Shown: one piece after another, positions 1 through 11,200 of the stretch | How positions within the stretch are numbered: the first letter of the stretch is position 1 | Layout of the letters: every line of letters begins with the position of its first letter | Assembly: GCA_964059195.1 (NCBI GenBank) | Contig: CAXKWD010000009.1 | Location: forward strand, 147,555,890-147,619,889 | DNA from: Ectobius pallidus | Lineage: Eukaryota; Arthropoda; Insecta; Blattodea; Ectobiidae | Direction: 5' to 3' | Length of the DNA stretch: 64,000 bases | Program-made: the position numbers and the translations under genes | Notes under the pieces: generated by a model | What the model saw: the letters and a program-made list of their open reading frames with translations, nothing else | What the model was told of the DNA's origin: nothing | Databases searched by the model: none

Positions 1-37
1 ATTATATATGTAAGTTGATTAATTTTTTCTAGTATTC

Positions 38-60
38 TTTCTTTCTTTCTTTCTTTCTTT
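38..60. repeat. (TTTC)n microsatellite
   Basis: A short run of TTTC units precedes the SINE-like segment. It is a simple repeat with no other content. Confidence 0.85.
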
Positions 61-99
61 ACCTTAGTTTCACCTCTCCCTTTTAGGATTTAAGCAACC

Positions 100-269
100 C
101 AAGCCGCCCGGGCCTTACAGGGCCGCGACCTGTCGGAAGAGGGATTATCTTTGGATCACATACATACTTTTTTGACCAGACAAGGATACGGAGGGCCTCC
201 CCAGATGAGTGATCAACCCAATGCCAGGGCCACCTCCGAGACAACAAAAAAACATAGGACGAGACACAC

Positions 270-308
<39 letters not shown>

Positions 309-514
309 TCCAAACAAGGCGAGGATGGGATGAAGATGATAATGACGGCTAGATGATATCTGGGGACCACAAGGGCCTAAAGTTACCCGACATTTGTCTC
401 AAAGGTGAGGGAAAACCCCAGAAAAAACCCCACCTATGTAACTTGTCCCGACCAGGAATCGAACCCGGGCCCGCTGCGTGAGAGGACTGAACTCATTCCC
501 TGAGCCACAGCGGT
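100..514 (-). repeat. tRNA-derived SINE with internal (CA)n
   Basis: Read on the minus strand, the unit starts near 513 with a tRNA-like head. The head holds a B-box-like GGGTTCGATTCCTGG at about 455-470. The body contains the phrase CTTTAGGCCCTTGTGGTCCCC and runs into a (CA)n stretch at 276-303. The same body phrase recurs in the opposite orientation near 630. The 60-73 residue open frames here are chance products of the CA repeat. Confidence 0.7.
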
Positions 515-589
515 GTACTAGCATTCTTTCTGCCTATTCAAATCCCCCCCCCCCCGAAAAAAATTCTGCGTCCGCCATTGGTTTTTCTC

Positions 590-775
590 GGCGTTTTTCC
601 TCATCTGTGACATGATTTTTATATAACTTTAGGCCCTTGTGGTCCCCGAATATTATCTGGCCGACTTTATCATCTTTATCTTATCCGCGCTTTGTTCAGA
701 ACGAGTGTGTGAATGGTGTGTCTCGTAGGTGGCCTCGGCATTGGGTCCTCCCCCGACAAATCGCAAGCCAACAAT
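590..775 (+). repeat. Second copy of the same SINE body, inverted relative to the first
   Basis: The segment shares CTTTAGGCCCTTGTGGTCCCC, the TTATCTGGCC region and the GTGTGAATGGTGTGTCTCG region with the 100-514 copy, but in the opposite orientation. No clear tRNA head was found in this copy. Confidence 0.65.
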
Positions 776-954
776 AGAAATGACAACTTACTGTTGCACC
801 AGTCAAATTTATGTAGGGGAGAAGAATTGCCACAAAACCCATTGCCAATATTCTTTAAATTGAATGTTGCCATTCCATGAAGAGTAATGCATTAAAAACA
901 CAATTTATTTTTCTTTAAAATGTCCCCAAAATTGAACTTTACTTAGTTACTTAA

Positions 955-1640
955 TGTCAATAGACAAATCCTAAGCAAGCTAAAGGAATATTATCTATTT
1001 TATGGAACCCAGAGGTTCATTGCCACGCCTACCTGAGCCCGCCATTCAAACTTATTATGTGCTAACTTCATCCAACCATCCCTCGCAAATCCTACTTCCC
1101 TTAAATCTATGCTAATATTGTCCTCCCACCTACGTCTAGGTCTTCCAAGTGGTCTTTTCCCTTCGGGTCTCTCACTCAATATTTTTTAGATATGTCTTTC
1201 CTCCCCCATTTCATCCTCCGTGATTTAATTACCCTTCCTTTATCCGGTGAAGAGTACAGGTCATGAAGCTCGTCGTTATGCAGTTTTCATCTGTCTTAGG
1301 TCTGAATATTTTCCTAAGCCCCCTGTTTTCGAACACTCTCAGATTATGTAAGGGGCCATGTCTCATCCATATAATCACTGCCTTTATCTTAAAGAAGGCA
1401 GTGATATAATACAACCGGCAGGATAATTTTATAAATTTTTATTTTTCTGGACAGAAGACGAGAAGATAAAAACGTTTACCTTAATATTATTTTTGTATCT
1501 GTAAATATTGCTCCCAGATATTTGAATTTCTCCACTTGTTCGAATGATTTACCGGCTATTCTAATATTTTGTATACTTAGTTTTTTCTGTATTAATTTTC
1601 AATCCAACATTAAAATTACACCTAAAGAATTTTGAAGAAA
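955..1640 (-). mobile_element. Decayed non-LTR retrotransposon (LINE), reverse transcriptase C-terminal part
   Basis: On the minus strand, broken frames encode the end of a reverse transcriptase ORF. A VEKFKYLGAIFTD-like patch comes first, followed by NLRVFENRGLRKIF near 1330. The low-coordinate end carries a 3' stretch ending in an AAGTAACTAAGTAA-like repeat near 955. It matches the 14840-15266 and 15745-15925 element, including the region corresponding to [10 protein letters not shown]. Several frameshifts and stops are present, so it is not functional. Confidence 0.85.
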
Positions 1641-2479
1641 GCTACAAAAAATGCATAAAAGACCTACAAAATTAGTTTTATCTCACTCCTGATAGCGTCG
1701 TCTTAATATAATCAGGAAAAATAATAAGTCAATTATATTCGGGCCCTGTTCATGTGTTTTATACATTCAGAGGAGTCCCACGTTGTTTTAAAACGTCCGC
1801 CACCCAGCTATGGAATCTTACCTCGTTGAACGCGCGCCCCTGCCATCTTGTAGTGAACATTGAAACTACAGGATCAGAAGTACTGCTAGCACCCGGCAGA
1901 TTTGAACTAATTCAATTTACAGTTTTACTGGTTATTAAAGTTGTACTTCAGTAATTACGGATTGTATTGTCAGATTGCAAGATTGTAGAGCAATTCATTG
2001 CCGAGGAAAAAAATAATGTTATTCACCAATGAATTTCATCAAAAGGTGTATGTGGACTTCACATAAATACCTTTTTAAAATTTTCGCAATTTTTAATGGC
2101 TCTAACAATTTTAATAAAAATCTAAATTTCAAAATACTATGACTTATAAAGTGAATATTTAGTTTTTCTGGAGGGGGGAAAAAAGTAGTTTGTGTCTATA
2201 TTTAATTTTTCTAAGTTACCTCCATTTTGGTAGAAGATATATGAAAACCTAGCACAACAAAGATGTAGAGAAAATTAAAATGGACATTTTTTTGTCTTAA
2301 ATATTTCTTTAAAAAATTAATAGGTATTGAGAAAGAAACAAAAAGAGTGAGATTTCAATACACTACAGCTGAACACACTTTAAATAAAATATCAATAATA
2401 CTATTCTTTTGCTATCCACAGTTAAAAAAAAAATAAATAAATAAATAAAAAAAAATAAAAAAAAAATTAATATTTTGTT
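1641..2479. other. Intergenic stretch without recognised gene
   Basis: AT-rich sequence. One segment near 1966-2040 (CAGATTGCAAGATTGTA, then GCCGAGGAAAAAAATAATG) recurs at about 41950-42010 and marks an unnamed dispersed repeat. Poly-A and (AAAT)n runs occupy 2424-2465. No coding signal was found. Confidence 0.6.
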
Positions 2480-2700
2480 TTATTTACCTGTATTGTAATG
2501 CAAACAAGATCCAGCCACAGCAAGGTGGTAGAGATGAGAGTACTGGGTTCGAAACATCATGGCCAGCCAAACTGACTGCTTCCTCATTCCCAATGAAGAC
2601 ATACTGTGCAGTGTAGGGCCTGGAAGGGACAAACAATTGTATTTCAGGACAGGTAGATCTGGATTCTGAAGGGACTGGCAGGTCATCAGCATTGGAGGGA
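2480..2700 (-). other. Unrecognised open segment with a splice-donor-like end
   Basis: Two minus-strand frames stay open over about 200 nt. The low-coordinate end reads CAATACAG followed by GTAAAT, which resembles an exon-donor junction. I do not recognise either translation. It abuts the hAT MITE at 2708. It could be an exon of an unknown gene, a pseudogene scrap or chance. Confidence 0.2.
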
Positions 2701-2707
2701 TTGGAGG

Positions 2708-3232
2708 TAGGGCTGTGCCAATTTATCGTCTCAATTAATCAATTAAATGGCTCGATTAATCGATCAAACATTTAATCGTCGATCAATCACATTTTCCGAT
2801 TAATCGGTTTAGTCGAATTCTAAAAAATGTTTTTCGAGAAATGGGTCAAATGACCAAACTCCTTTCTCTCACTTCTCCGGCATTGGCAAACTGTGTGTCA
2901 TTCGGCCTATTGCGTCCAAACAATTCCCGTTATTCAGAAATCTGAAGGGTAGTTTAGTCAACAAACTCGTGTGTCTCAAGTCTTGGCTGAAAAAGTAACC
3001 GGAAATGTAAGTTTTGTATATATTTTTTCACTAGTTAACTAATAATGGTATTCATTAATTCAGGATTTCTTCTGATTATCTGTAGTGTAGTAGTTATTAA
3101 ACGTGTAAAACAATATTAAATGTACACTTTGGTTTCGTTTAAAATACCGACCTGTTTGTCGATTAATCAGTCGATTAATTGATTAAAGTCAAGCTTAACT
3201 CAATTAGAAATTTTAATCGATTTTCAGCCCTA
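2708..3232. mobile_element. hAT-type MITE with 8-bp target duplication
   Basis: The ends are TAGGGCTG and CAGCCCTA, flanked by the direct repeat ATTGGAGG at 2700-2707 and 3233-3240. The interior is rich in ATTAATCG/CGATTAAT motifs. An 8-bp duplication is the hAT hallmark. There is no transposase, so it is non-autonomous. Confidence 0.85.
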
Positions 3233-3271
3233 ATTGGAGGGTTGTTGGTTGTTCTATAGAAGAATCAAATT

Positions 3272-3521
3272 GCTTTGTACCATATCAGTCTTTCTACTAA
3301 GCTTCTGTTTTGATCCTGAGCTTTCCTCAGCTTTTCTTCCAAAGATGCAATTTAAAGGAGATGGAAAACCTAAATCAAATGCTGAAGGATGACCACCAAG
3401 CATTACAGATGGCCTTTGCATCCTGGGAAGAAAAGCTGAAGAAAGCTCAGGATGAAAACAGAAGTTTAGTAGAAAGACTGATACGGTACAAAGCAAAAGA
3501 TGCTGATAAAATGAATGAAGA
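3272..3521 (+). pseudogene. ATG16L: ATG16L coiled-coil retro-fragment, inverted and flanked by a 14-bp duplication
   Basis: ATG16L is the scaffold that recruits the ATG12-ATG5 conjugate in autophagy. From 3351 the plus strand encodes a piece of its coiled coil, with the motifs LKEMENLNQMLKD, ASWEEKLKKAQDENR and LVERLIRYKAKDADKMNEE. The segment 3272-3350 encodes part of the same region on the minus strand (ASLEEKLRKAQDQNR). The two copies form inverted arms with about 6 mismatches in 80 nt. The whole insert lies between direct repeats AGAAGAATCAAATT at 3258-3271 and 3522-3535. No other ATG16L exon, splice site or poly-A was found, so it is read as a dead retro-insertion. Identity rests on recalled family motifs. 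Confidence 0.75.
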
Positions 3522-3643
3522 AGAAGAATCAAATTTATTTTTACTCCACTTTTTGCAATCTATGGAACAATAATTAATTGTTATACACCTCTAATACTCC
3601 CGACGAAATCTATCAACCTGTTCGTCAAGTCAACAGTAATCAG

Positions 3644-4530
3644 CAGGGCCTGGATTCTAATGACATGTTGTCATCTTTTTATTGATGCTGCATAGACATT
3701 GCCAACTTTTAGATAAATCCTAATCATGGCCTCTAGGTTATAGAAATGCATTTTTATTAGGTCATTTATTGTCATTTTATGCAATTTTATATTTTTAGGG
3801 CATTTATTTCAATTTTACATCATTATTTCGTCATTTTCATGTCATTTACTTTCTAATTTAGTCATTTTCATGCATTTACATTGAGTGTATTAACTTTTTT
3901 TTGTTGTCCCCAGCGATACTGCCTTAACAGTTACAGTTAGCAGTGATTTTATTTTTAATTTTTATCATATTTCAAATATGCACCCATTGTTTTGGCGGAT
4001 GTGGAACTTCTCCATGTATTTAATGTATCCTTTCAGACAATCGGAGGTAATTTACCTTCGATAATTTCCGTATGCTGACAGTAATATTTGGGCAATATTT
4101 AAATAAATTAAATTTTTTTAGGATCTATTTTAAAAACAATTTTCTTACTTTTTTCTCAAATTCTCAAATCAAGAACAAAGAACAAATTTTTTAGACATAC
4201 AACATCCTTAAATTAATTAAGAACATTATAGGAGAAAAATTTCTCCGACACTGGGACTTGAACCCAGGACCTTTGGCTATTTGTGCCAATGCACAAATGC
4301 ACAAATTTTTCTCCTATAATGTTCTCATGTAATGTCCAACAGAGACAATAATCTGTGGTTCATGAATACTTACATATAAATTAATTAGTCTATAACTTTG
4401 TGTGTACAATAATAATTTTTATAAATAAAATATCAGTTTTTAGGTCATTCTTTATGATTTTCTTTAAAATTCAGGGTCATTTTATAGGTCATTTCTCAAA
4501 CAATTTTAGGTCATCAGAATCCAGGCCCTG
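3644..4530. mobile_element. hAT-type MITE with 8-bp duplication
   Basis: Terminal inverted repeats CAGGGCCTGGATTCTAATGAC and its complement-like right end are flanked by GTAATCAG at 3636-3643 and 4531-4538. The interior is packed with (A/G)GGTCATTT motifs. A second copy lies at 25807-26568. This copy was interrupted later by the tRNA-bearing palindrome at 4220-4376. Confidence 0.88.
4220..4376 (-). mobile_element. tRNA-bearing palindromic insertion nested in the hAT MITE
   Basis: Inverted arms at 4221-4242 and 4304-4325 (GAACATTATAGGAG... and complement) enclose a spacer. Read on the minus strand, the spacer has an anticodon-arm-like GGCACAAATAGCC and a T-arm-like CTGGGTTCAAGTCCCAG. A 51-nt tail follows the right arm. 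The insert is flanked by TAAATTAATTA at 4209-4219 and 4377-4387. The related MITE at 25807 lacks it. The layout matches the element at 44393-44601. Confidence 0.7.
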
Positions 4531-4990
4531 GTAATCAGGAACTCATCACAAAAATAAATGATGAATCCGGCATTTATCGGACTTTTCCACTGATGGATTT
4601 ACAGATGACTTTTAAAACATGCCCTATATATGGTGTGGGATTCTCCTTAAAAGCCCTAAAAGGAATATGGAATATGGACCCCCAGGGGTCTGCATATGGG
4701 ATTTATCCTCAGGAGGGCTAGAGTGGTTTAAATGACTGGGTTAAGAGGCTGATAAGGGGGAATCAAACTCAGAACCTCTGGTAGCAGACGCATGCAGTAA
4801 ATAACAGACTGCCACTGCATATAATAATATTTATTTATGCTTATATAATTTTATATATATATATATATATATTTCTGATACCATGTGATACATTCCGAGG
4901 GTAATATATACAGATATGTACACTCTCACACGACGCAAGGCCACGCATGCTAATAAATATCGAGTTCAGTTCGGTAAGGGCAATGTGTGG
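4531..4990. other. Region downstream of MED1, no gene seen
   Basis: AT-rich sequence with a (TA)n run at about 4854-4871. It is probably partly MED1 3' UTR, since MED1 ends at 4992 on the minus strand. AATAAATATTAT is complementary to the plus strand near 4826-4840 and is a possible poly-A signal. Confidence 0.4.
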
Positions 4991-4991
4991 G

Positions 4992-7900
4992 CTATTTCCC
5001 CAGTCCTACTAGGGCTTCATCCATCAGCTCATCGTCGATGCTACATGGAGAGGCAGAGTGAGGAGAAGGGATAACGATTGGAGAGGCCGTTGTGGGTGTG
5101 GCAGCAGGCGACTGAACAATGTGCACCTGCACCGACGGCTGAGGAGGAGGCAGAGGAGGAGGGGGCGTGTTTCTGCGGCTTGGAGCCGAAGCTGCAACAG
5201 CTCGTTCAGGTACGGAGGCTAGCTTTCCTGGTAACGAATCAGGTGCTGAGAGCGAGGAAGAAGACATGTCCAGGAGGATCTCCGCCGCTTCCTGGGATGA
5301 TGTCGATGTTGGAGTCAGTTTGTTTATACAAGTTGTCTTGTTTGGAATATCACTCAAGCTGATGAGTTTTTTTGACTCGTCCGCTTGCTTTTGCGAGGAC
5401 ACGTACTTGGCTTGGGAGGAGTCCAGCGACTTGCTCGAGTGTACTGACGTAAGCGACAAAGGCTCGCTGCTACTGCTGGCAGAGAAGGGTTTCGAGGGGT
5501 TTTCTAACTTAACAATTGATGGCGATAACGATTCTTCCTTTGCACTTCGAGAAAGGTCGGTTTTTATTCGAGGCACTTCAACAGTTTCCCCTGATATGGG
5601 CTCGTTGCTCCCAGTTGTCACGGGAACCACAGACGTCGATACCTGTGGACCCGTGTCTATCGTAATGTCCTGTGTCTTGGAACTTGATGTCGGCGACGAC
5701 TTCAGGACAGGTGTCGTTGTTATACTGGATATCGAAATTGCAGGAGTTACAGCAGACAATGCCGGAATCTTTGAGGCTTTGCTTTCCTCGGGAGTTTTTG
5801 CTTGGGAAGGGAATTTTGATGCGTCTCCCTTCCCGACTAGATCCAAGGGTTTATTTCCTGCATCCAGTCGACTGGTGGGATCGGCTGATGAAGTTGCCTT
5901 CTCAGACGCCTGCTTCTTGGGGTCTCCCTCAGCCAGACTGCTGGCTCGGGCAGAGAGCTTTGGGATCTGGAAGTTCTTGTCCAGCTGCTTAATCATGCCC
6001 TCAACCACCAACTGTGGAGGCAGAGTCGGTTCCAGCTTTGTATGAGCTGTCACCAGCTTTAACCGATCACCCTCCACTTCACCAGGACTTGACTTGCGAG
6101 CATCCGGACCCTTCGATGAGAAGATGGACTTATCACGATCACTGCTGCTCTTAGGGGGTCGTGGTTTGTTCTCACGTCGGCTAGATTCTGTCAATCCACT
6201 CATTTTTGGTGAGCCGCTCGACTTTGAGCTCGATTTCGACAAGATTCCTGACACGGGGGAACTACTCGACTTGGTAGTCGATGGGGTCTTGCTGCCGCTG
6301 CTAGACTTGGTGCTGTTCGACACACTGCTGCTGCTAGTTGACTTTGGCGAGATGACTGGATGTGGCTTCTTGGAAGCAGGACCGCTATTCACTCCTGGTT
6401 TGAGTCCAGTGTGAGTTTTGGGCGAGCCTGAGCCGGTACTGGAAGACTTGGTGCTAGACTTGGACCCTCGTGCTGTCTTGTTAATCGTGATCTTTATGCC
6501 ATCTGAACTCGGCTTCACCATGTACTCAGCTGGGTTCTTACTCCCAGACGCTTCCCCCTGCTTGCTTGTGGGGTTGGAGTTGCCCCCACGTTCTTTCACT
6601 TCGCCTATCTCTGGTCCCTGTTGTGCAGACTTCAGCTTATCGATCACAGCTGACAGCGAACCCTTCCTGTTGCGCCCCTGTGGCGTTGTTGCAGTCGACT
6701 TACTCCCATCCATGCTTCCAGAAGGAGGAGTTCCACCACCGCTCTGAGAGCTATCACCATTCCCACCTGAGAGATCAAGTTGTTTGAGTTTCACGCTCGA
6801 CGACTTGAGCTTGGGACTTGAACTGGAACTCGATCCCCCGCTACTGAACACTTTGCGGTCCTTGTCTTTGTTGGATGACGACTTTGTTTTAGAAGTGTCC
6901 CCCGAACTGCTCTTTCCTGAGGCAGAAGGTGAGCTAGCAGCCGACTTGAGAGCAGACATGCTGGGCTTTCCAGATCCTCCTGACGACTGATGCTTGGGCG
7001 ACGAAGTGCCATGGTGTTTGGGGCTGCTTGTAGAGTAGCCGGGCGAGTGCTTGGGGCTCTGATGGGAAGATGACTGCTTGCTGGAACTGGACTTGGAAAC
7101 TGATAGGTTCATATGAGTCGGCGATGAGGTGATCTTTCTAAGCGTACTTGCAGGCGATGACGGGCGGACAGATAAAGGCGGTGACTCGGTCGGTTTGATG
7201 CTCACTGACACTGGTTTTGACAGGGGGTCCTGTTTGGGGGGCAGTTTGTCAGGGGGGCCCATGGCAACATTCCCACTTGGACTGTCCTCTCGTTTGCGTT
7301 TGTTTCTTTTCTTATCAGGTCTCGTTTTGTCTTCATTGCGACTTTTCCCACTTTTCCTGTCTCTACTGTTACGTTCTTCTGATGTTACCGACTTGGATGA
7401 GATTGGTGTGATGGTAATAGATGTGGGCAGTGTTGCCGCAGGGGTGTTTCCTATTGGGATTATTTCTATTCCTGGCCGTCGCTCCAGGCCCATTCCAGTG
7501 AGAACAGAATTAAAACTTGAACTGGACGATGTGATGGGTGTTATGCTCACAGATGGAGCAACCATACTTTTGCTCTCTGCCAAGTCAAGTAGTATGGTTG
7601 GAGGAGACGTTTTCTTCTCTTTCTTTGGTTTCTTCACAATCATCTCTTCCACTTCTTCCAGTTGCATAATTTCTTCCTCACCAAATTCCGAACTAGGTTT
7701 CTCTTCCTCACAGTCTCGCGATGTTGGCGTACCTAATGGAGTTGAGTCGCTGCTTGAACTTTCCAACACAATTTCACAGTCCTCGCTCGGTTTTCGCTTT
7801 GGACTCCGCCACATTCCATCGCTGGAAGCCTTGTTTCGCTTTCGCTGCTTCTTGCTTCCAGAGGCTTGCTCCCCAAGCATGTTGAGAAGTGCCGGTCCTT

Positions 7901-8238
7901 TCCCACTGGATCCCTGACCAGACAGCAAAGATCCAAACTGGAAAGCATTGGAAACACACGTGTCTGAGGGGTTTCCTGGACTCGCTTCCGACAAATCGGG
8001 ACCAAAACCCTGGCGTGATTGGCTGTGAGATAAGCTCCCTCCATCTGGCTCTGTTTTCACTCGACTCACATCAAAATCCGGAGGCATGTGGCTTCCGTTG
8101 GTACTACCGTGGCCTCGGCCGGGGTCGCTGCCTGGAGGGAGGCTGAGGTTGCCCCCAGTAGATAACCCGTTGGACCGCAGGCTCTGGGTCTGCCATGAAC
8201 GGATGAGTGAACGCATTGTCACAGGAATTGACCAGCAT
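4992..8238 (-). CDS. MED1: MED1 exon 6, intrinsically disordered C-terminal region
   Basis: Acceptor TTATAG at 8244-8239; stop TAG at 4992-4994. The exon starts by completing AGA and continues [10 protein letters not shown], the conserved end of the folded MED1 domain. One LxxLL-like receptor box is visible as LLNML at about residues 600-604. The tail then has basic clusters ([15 protein letters not shown]), the conserved [10 protein letters not shown] motif, long serine runs, a proline run ([10 protein letters not shown]) and the acidic terminus [11 protein letters not shown]. Antisense open frames at 5167-6045, 6418-6747 and 7129-7917 are shadows of the Ser/Asp/Lys-biased codons. Confidence 0.96.
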
Positions 8239-11200
8239 CTATAACACATACAAGGATGAGACCTGGGAATATACACCACCATCAACATCTTCATCGAGGG
8301 AAAATCCACATGCACTAAATCAGCATCCATGTATGCTCTAAAAATCAGCTTAATAAGCATCCTAGTAAGCACTAAAGGCAGCAGAATATATTTTAATATG
8401 TGCATTAAGAATAACAAAAATAAGCATCAATATTTGCTCCAGCGTAATGGCATGTTACTGTAACTCAAGTATACCCACGAACCTACGTTACAACTTTATA
8501 AAGGTCCATCACTATGTGTATCACTATGCAGGGAATTATGAAGCAAAATGTGCTCTGACAATTGTGGAACAAGGGTCTATATCAAACAAGAAAGTACGGT
8601 AATGTGCCTGCTTTCTTCGATCCTAACTACAACAATCATATCTACAATACTCATCCTGTATTGTTTTGAAAAAACAGCAACATAACTTCCATGGAACAAA
8701 GGTCTACGTTACATTCTACCAGGTATCCTGACTCAACAAGTACTAACAGCTTCAGAGCGTGTTTTTGCAAAACTCGGAAAACCCAATCCATAGACCCTTT
8801 TTCGTAATTAACTAGATACAGGAGTAAATGCAATTGGTAAAATGTAATATTTTATAAATTTTAGGACTTGTGGAAATATAATATTGACCTCTTGAACATA
8901 AGCAGAATGATGGTGTCCGTCGGCCCGGGTTCAATCCCCGGTACCTCCTCGTACCTTGATAGAGAAGTAGCGGCTCTGGTCATGGAAACCACCATTAACA
9001 GCCATGGGTGTCGGCATGCTGACCACATGCCCCCCAATCCTGCCATCTGCCTATAATGCAGCGGTTGAGTGGTAGGACTAGTACCACAGAGTTTAGTTTA
9101 GTTTAGTTTTAGAATGACGGAGACACAATATTGAAAAAGAAGCAAGAATTGACATTTATATATATAACAGCCTTTGTCCTGACTGACTGACAGAGAATCA
9201 ACGTAGAGCCTAAACTATAATAGACAGAGACTTGGAAGTTTGACAGTATATTCGTTTCATAATGTAAGTGCTCACTAAGAAAGGATTTTGAAAGATTTTG
9301 ATTTTAAATGCCAAAAATCAGATGTTTTTGAGGATACTTAATACATTTTTACACAGAATTACCAAATCCAAATCACATTCCTTGACAACAGTGTATTGTT
9401 GGCAGTGGTCACAGGTAGCTTTGGAAATAAATGATATATCATATATGGGACTTGACAAATTAGAGAAGCCATCGATATTAAAAACTTATATCAATCGTTT
9501 TCTGAGGGAATAGTTTGAGTGTGATAAGTCGTTCTTCCTCAGTTCAAATTCTACATACATATTTAAGGACCTAAAATCGAAAGCCAATCATAAGTTAATT
9601 TTGAATGTGAGAATACAAAACCCTGGGAGCAACGCTGGGTCCTTTAAGCTAGTAATCTATAAAATCTTCAATAACATCTCCATGCTCCCAATGAGTGGAA
9701 GAAAGTTTCATAAACTAAGGAGCTAACAAACTTACTGCTGCAACCTACATGGTACAGTCGGTCAAATAAAAAACGTCGGGCGGTATTTGATTAAGTATCA
9801 CGAACGAGCATATGCGCATGTACAGGAAGACTTAAGGTTAGGTTCACACACGCCTCTTGTCTATCCATGTATTTTCTTGATTATTTAGTCAGTTTTGTTC
9901 CAAAACAAACATGTATAGAAGGCTGAGGCTATATGCCTCAAATCCGCCATATTCTTGGTTGCAAATTTTAATAATATTAATAATTAATAGATTCGCGAGG
10001 AATATGTTTATTCAAGGAGCATTTTTTAAAGATTTTATTTTATAATACCGGTACTTGTAGTGCAAAATCAATAACTTACGCTCAGCATCTGCAACCAATC
10101 TTAGCATCGAAATACGCGTCCGGCCAGATCAACGTTTGCTATGAAAACTTCCGGTCGCATTATAGTAACGTTCCCACCTCTGAGCTTCTTTTCATAAATA
10201 TGGAACCTTCTCGCTGCTTCAGAGACCGAAAAATGCAGGTCAATTACAGCCCTAACCACACTTTCTCTCACGTTAGCATTTGTATGTGGCGATGACACAA
10301 AGCAAAATGAATTATGACAATGCATTAAGTTGAATATCATGTGTTGCGCTTTCCGCGATGTTCATTTTTTCCCTCCTTGTTCATATTTTCCCTCCTGCCG
10401 CATGGCCTCATATGTTCCGAAAATGACCTGTATTTTGTGTTTTTTATAGGAAACTTGTGAACTAATGCGTCAAAACTTTAATTTTAACAGCATACGAGTC
10501 CCGACGTTTTTTATTTGACCGACTGTACATTCACCTATGTCCCTGACATGGAAATATCCCTGTTCCACCTATTTCTTGCTGACCCAAGATGATTTCTAAT
10601 CATCCTTACATCAGTAAAGGTAAATAAGTGATTATTGCAGAATCAGTGATCAATCCAATATAAGAATATGTGGAATTTCACCTACGTGCAACTTGTTTTT
10701 TATGTAGATTCACAAGGACTTAACAATGAAACATCTTCACATCTGTAGCTTCTTTGATCAAAGCAATTAATTATTATCAAGCAAGAATTATTTTGTGCAC
10801 GACATACAAATCCCTCGTAGGAGAAAAACAACATGAAATCCATTACAACTAATGTTGTTCCACCATCAACTGTATAATTAAAAATACAACTAATGTTGTA
10901 ATGATTTAACGAACAGAATAAGATCATCTGGAGAAAGAAAAAGGACCTGAAGATGGCTGAATAGCTGAAATATATTGTCCACAAAATACGAAAATTGTCT
11001 TATAAAATTCACAGCTATAATTTTTAATTATGTTTTATAATATTGACAAATATAAATTTTAGATTTGACAAAGGTATGAGCTGATATTTTAACAAAAACA
11101 TTTTATACGAGGGAATAGATAGAATTATTTTATACACGACAAGCATATGGAATATTTTAAAACAGTTGAAATTACCTCTGCAGAACTTTGCTGGCATGCT

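Larger units (their letters stand above)
8239..11175 (-). other. MED1 intron 5 with SINE and Tc1/mariner-like MITE
   Basis: The donor is GTAATT after 11176 and the acceptor is TTATAG before 8238. It holds the SINE at 8900-9108 and the TA-flanked element at 9755-10525. The remainder, 8240-8890, 9110-9750 and 10530-11170, is AT-rich with no coding signal I can support. Confidence 0.85.

Noticed and set aside
3310..3573. Genuine ATG16L exon of a gene crossing this region
   Set aside because: No splice sites bound the homology, it is flanked by a 14-bp duplication, and an inverted copy adjoins it. A pseudogene fragment is the better reading, though not proven.
5167..6045. Antisense open frame of 292 codons inside MED1
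   Set aside because: It is the shadow of the Ser/Asp-rich MED1 exon 6 on the opposite strand. It has no domain, and similar shadows occur all along the exon.
7129..7917. Antisense open frame of 262 codons inside MED1
   Set aside because: Same cause: codon bias of the MED1 tail. No family features.
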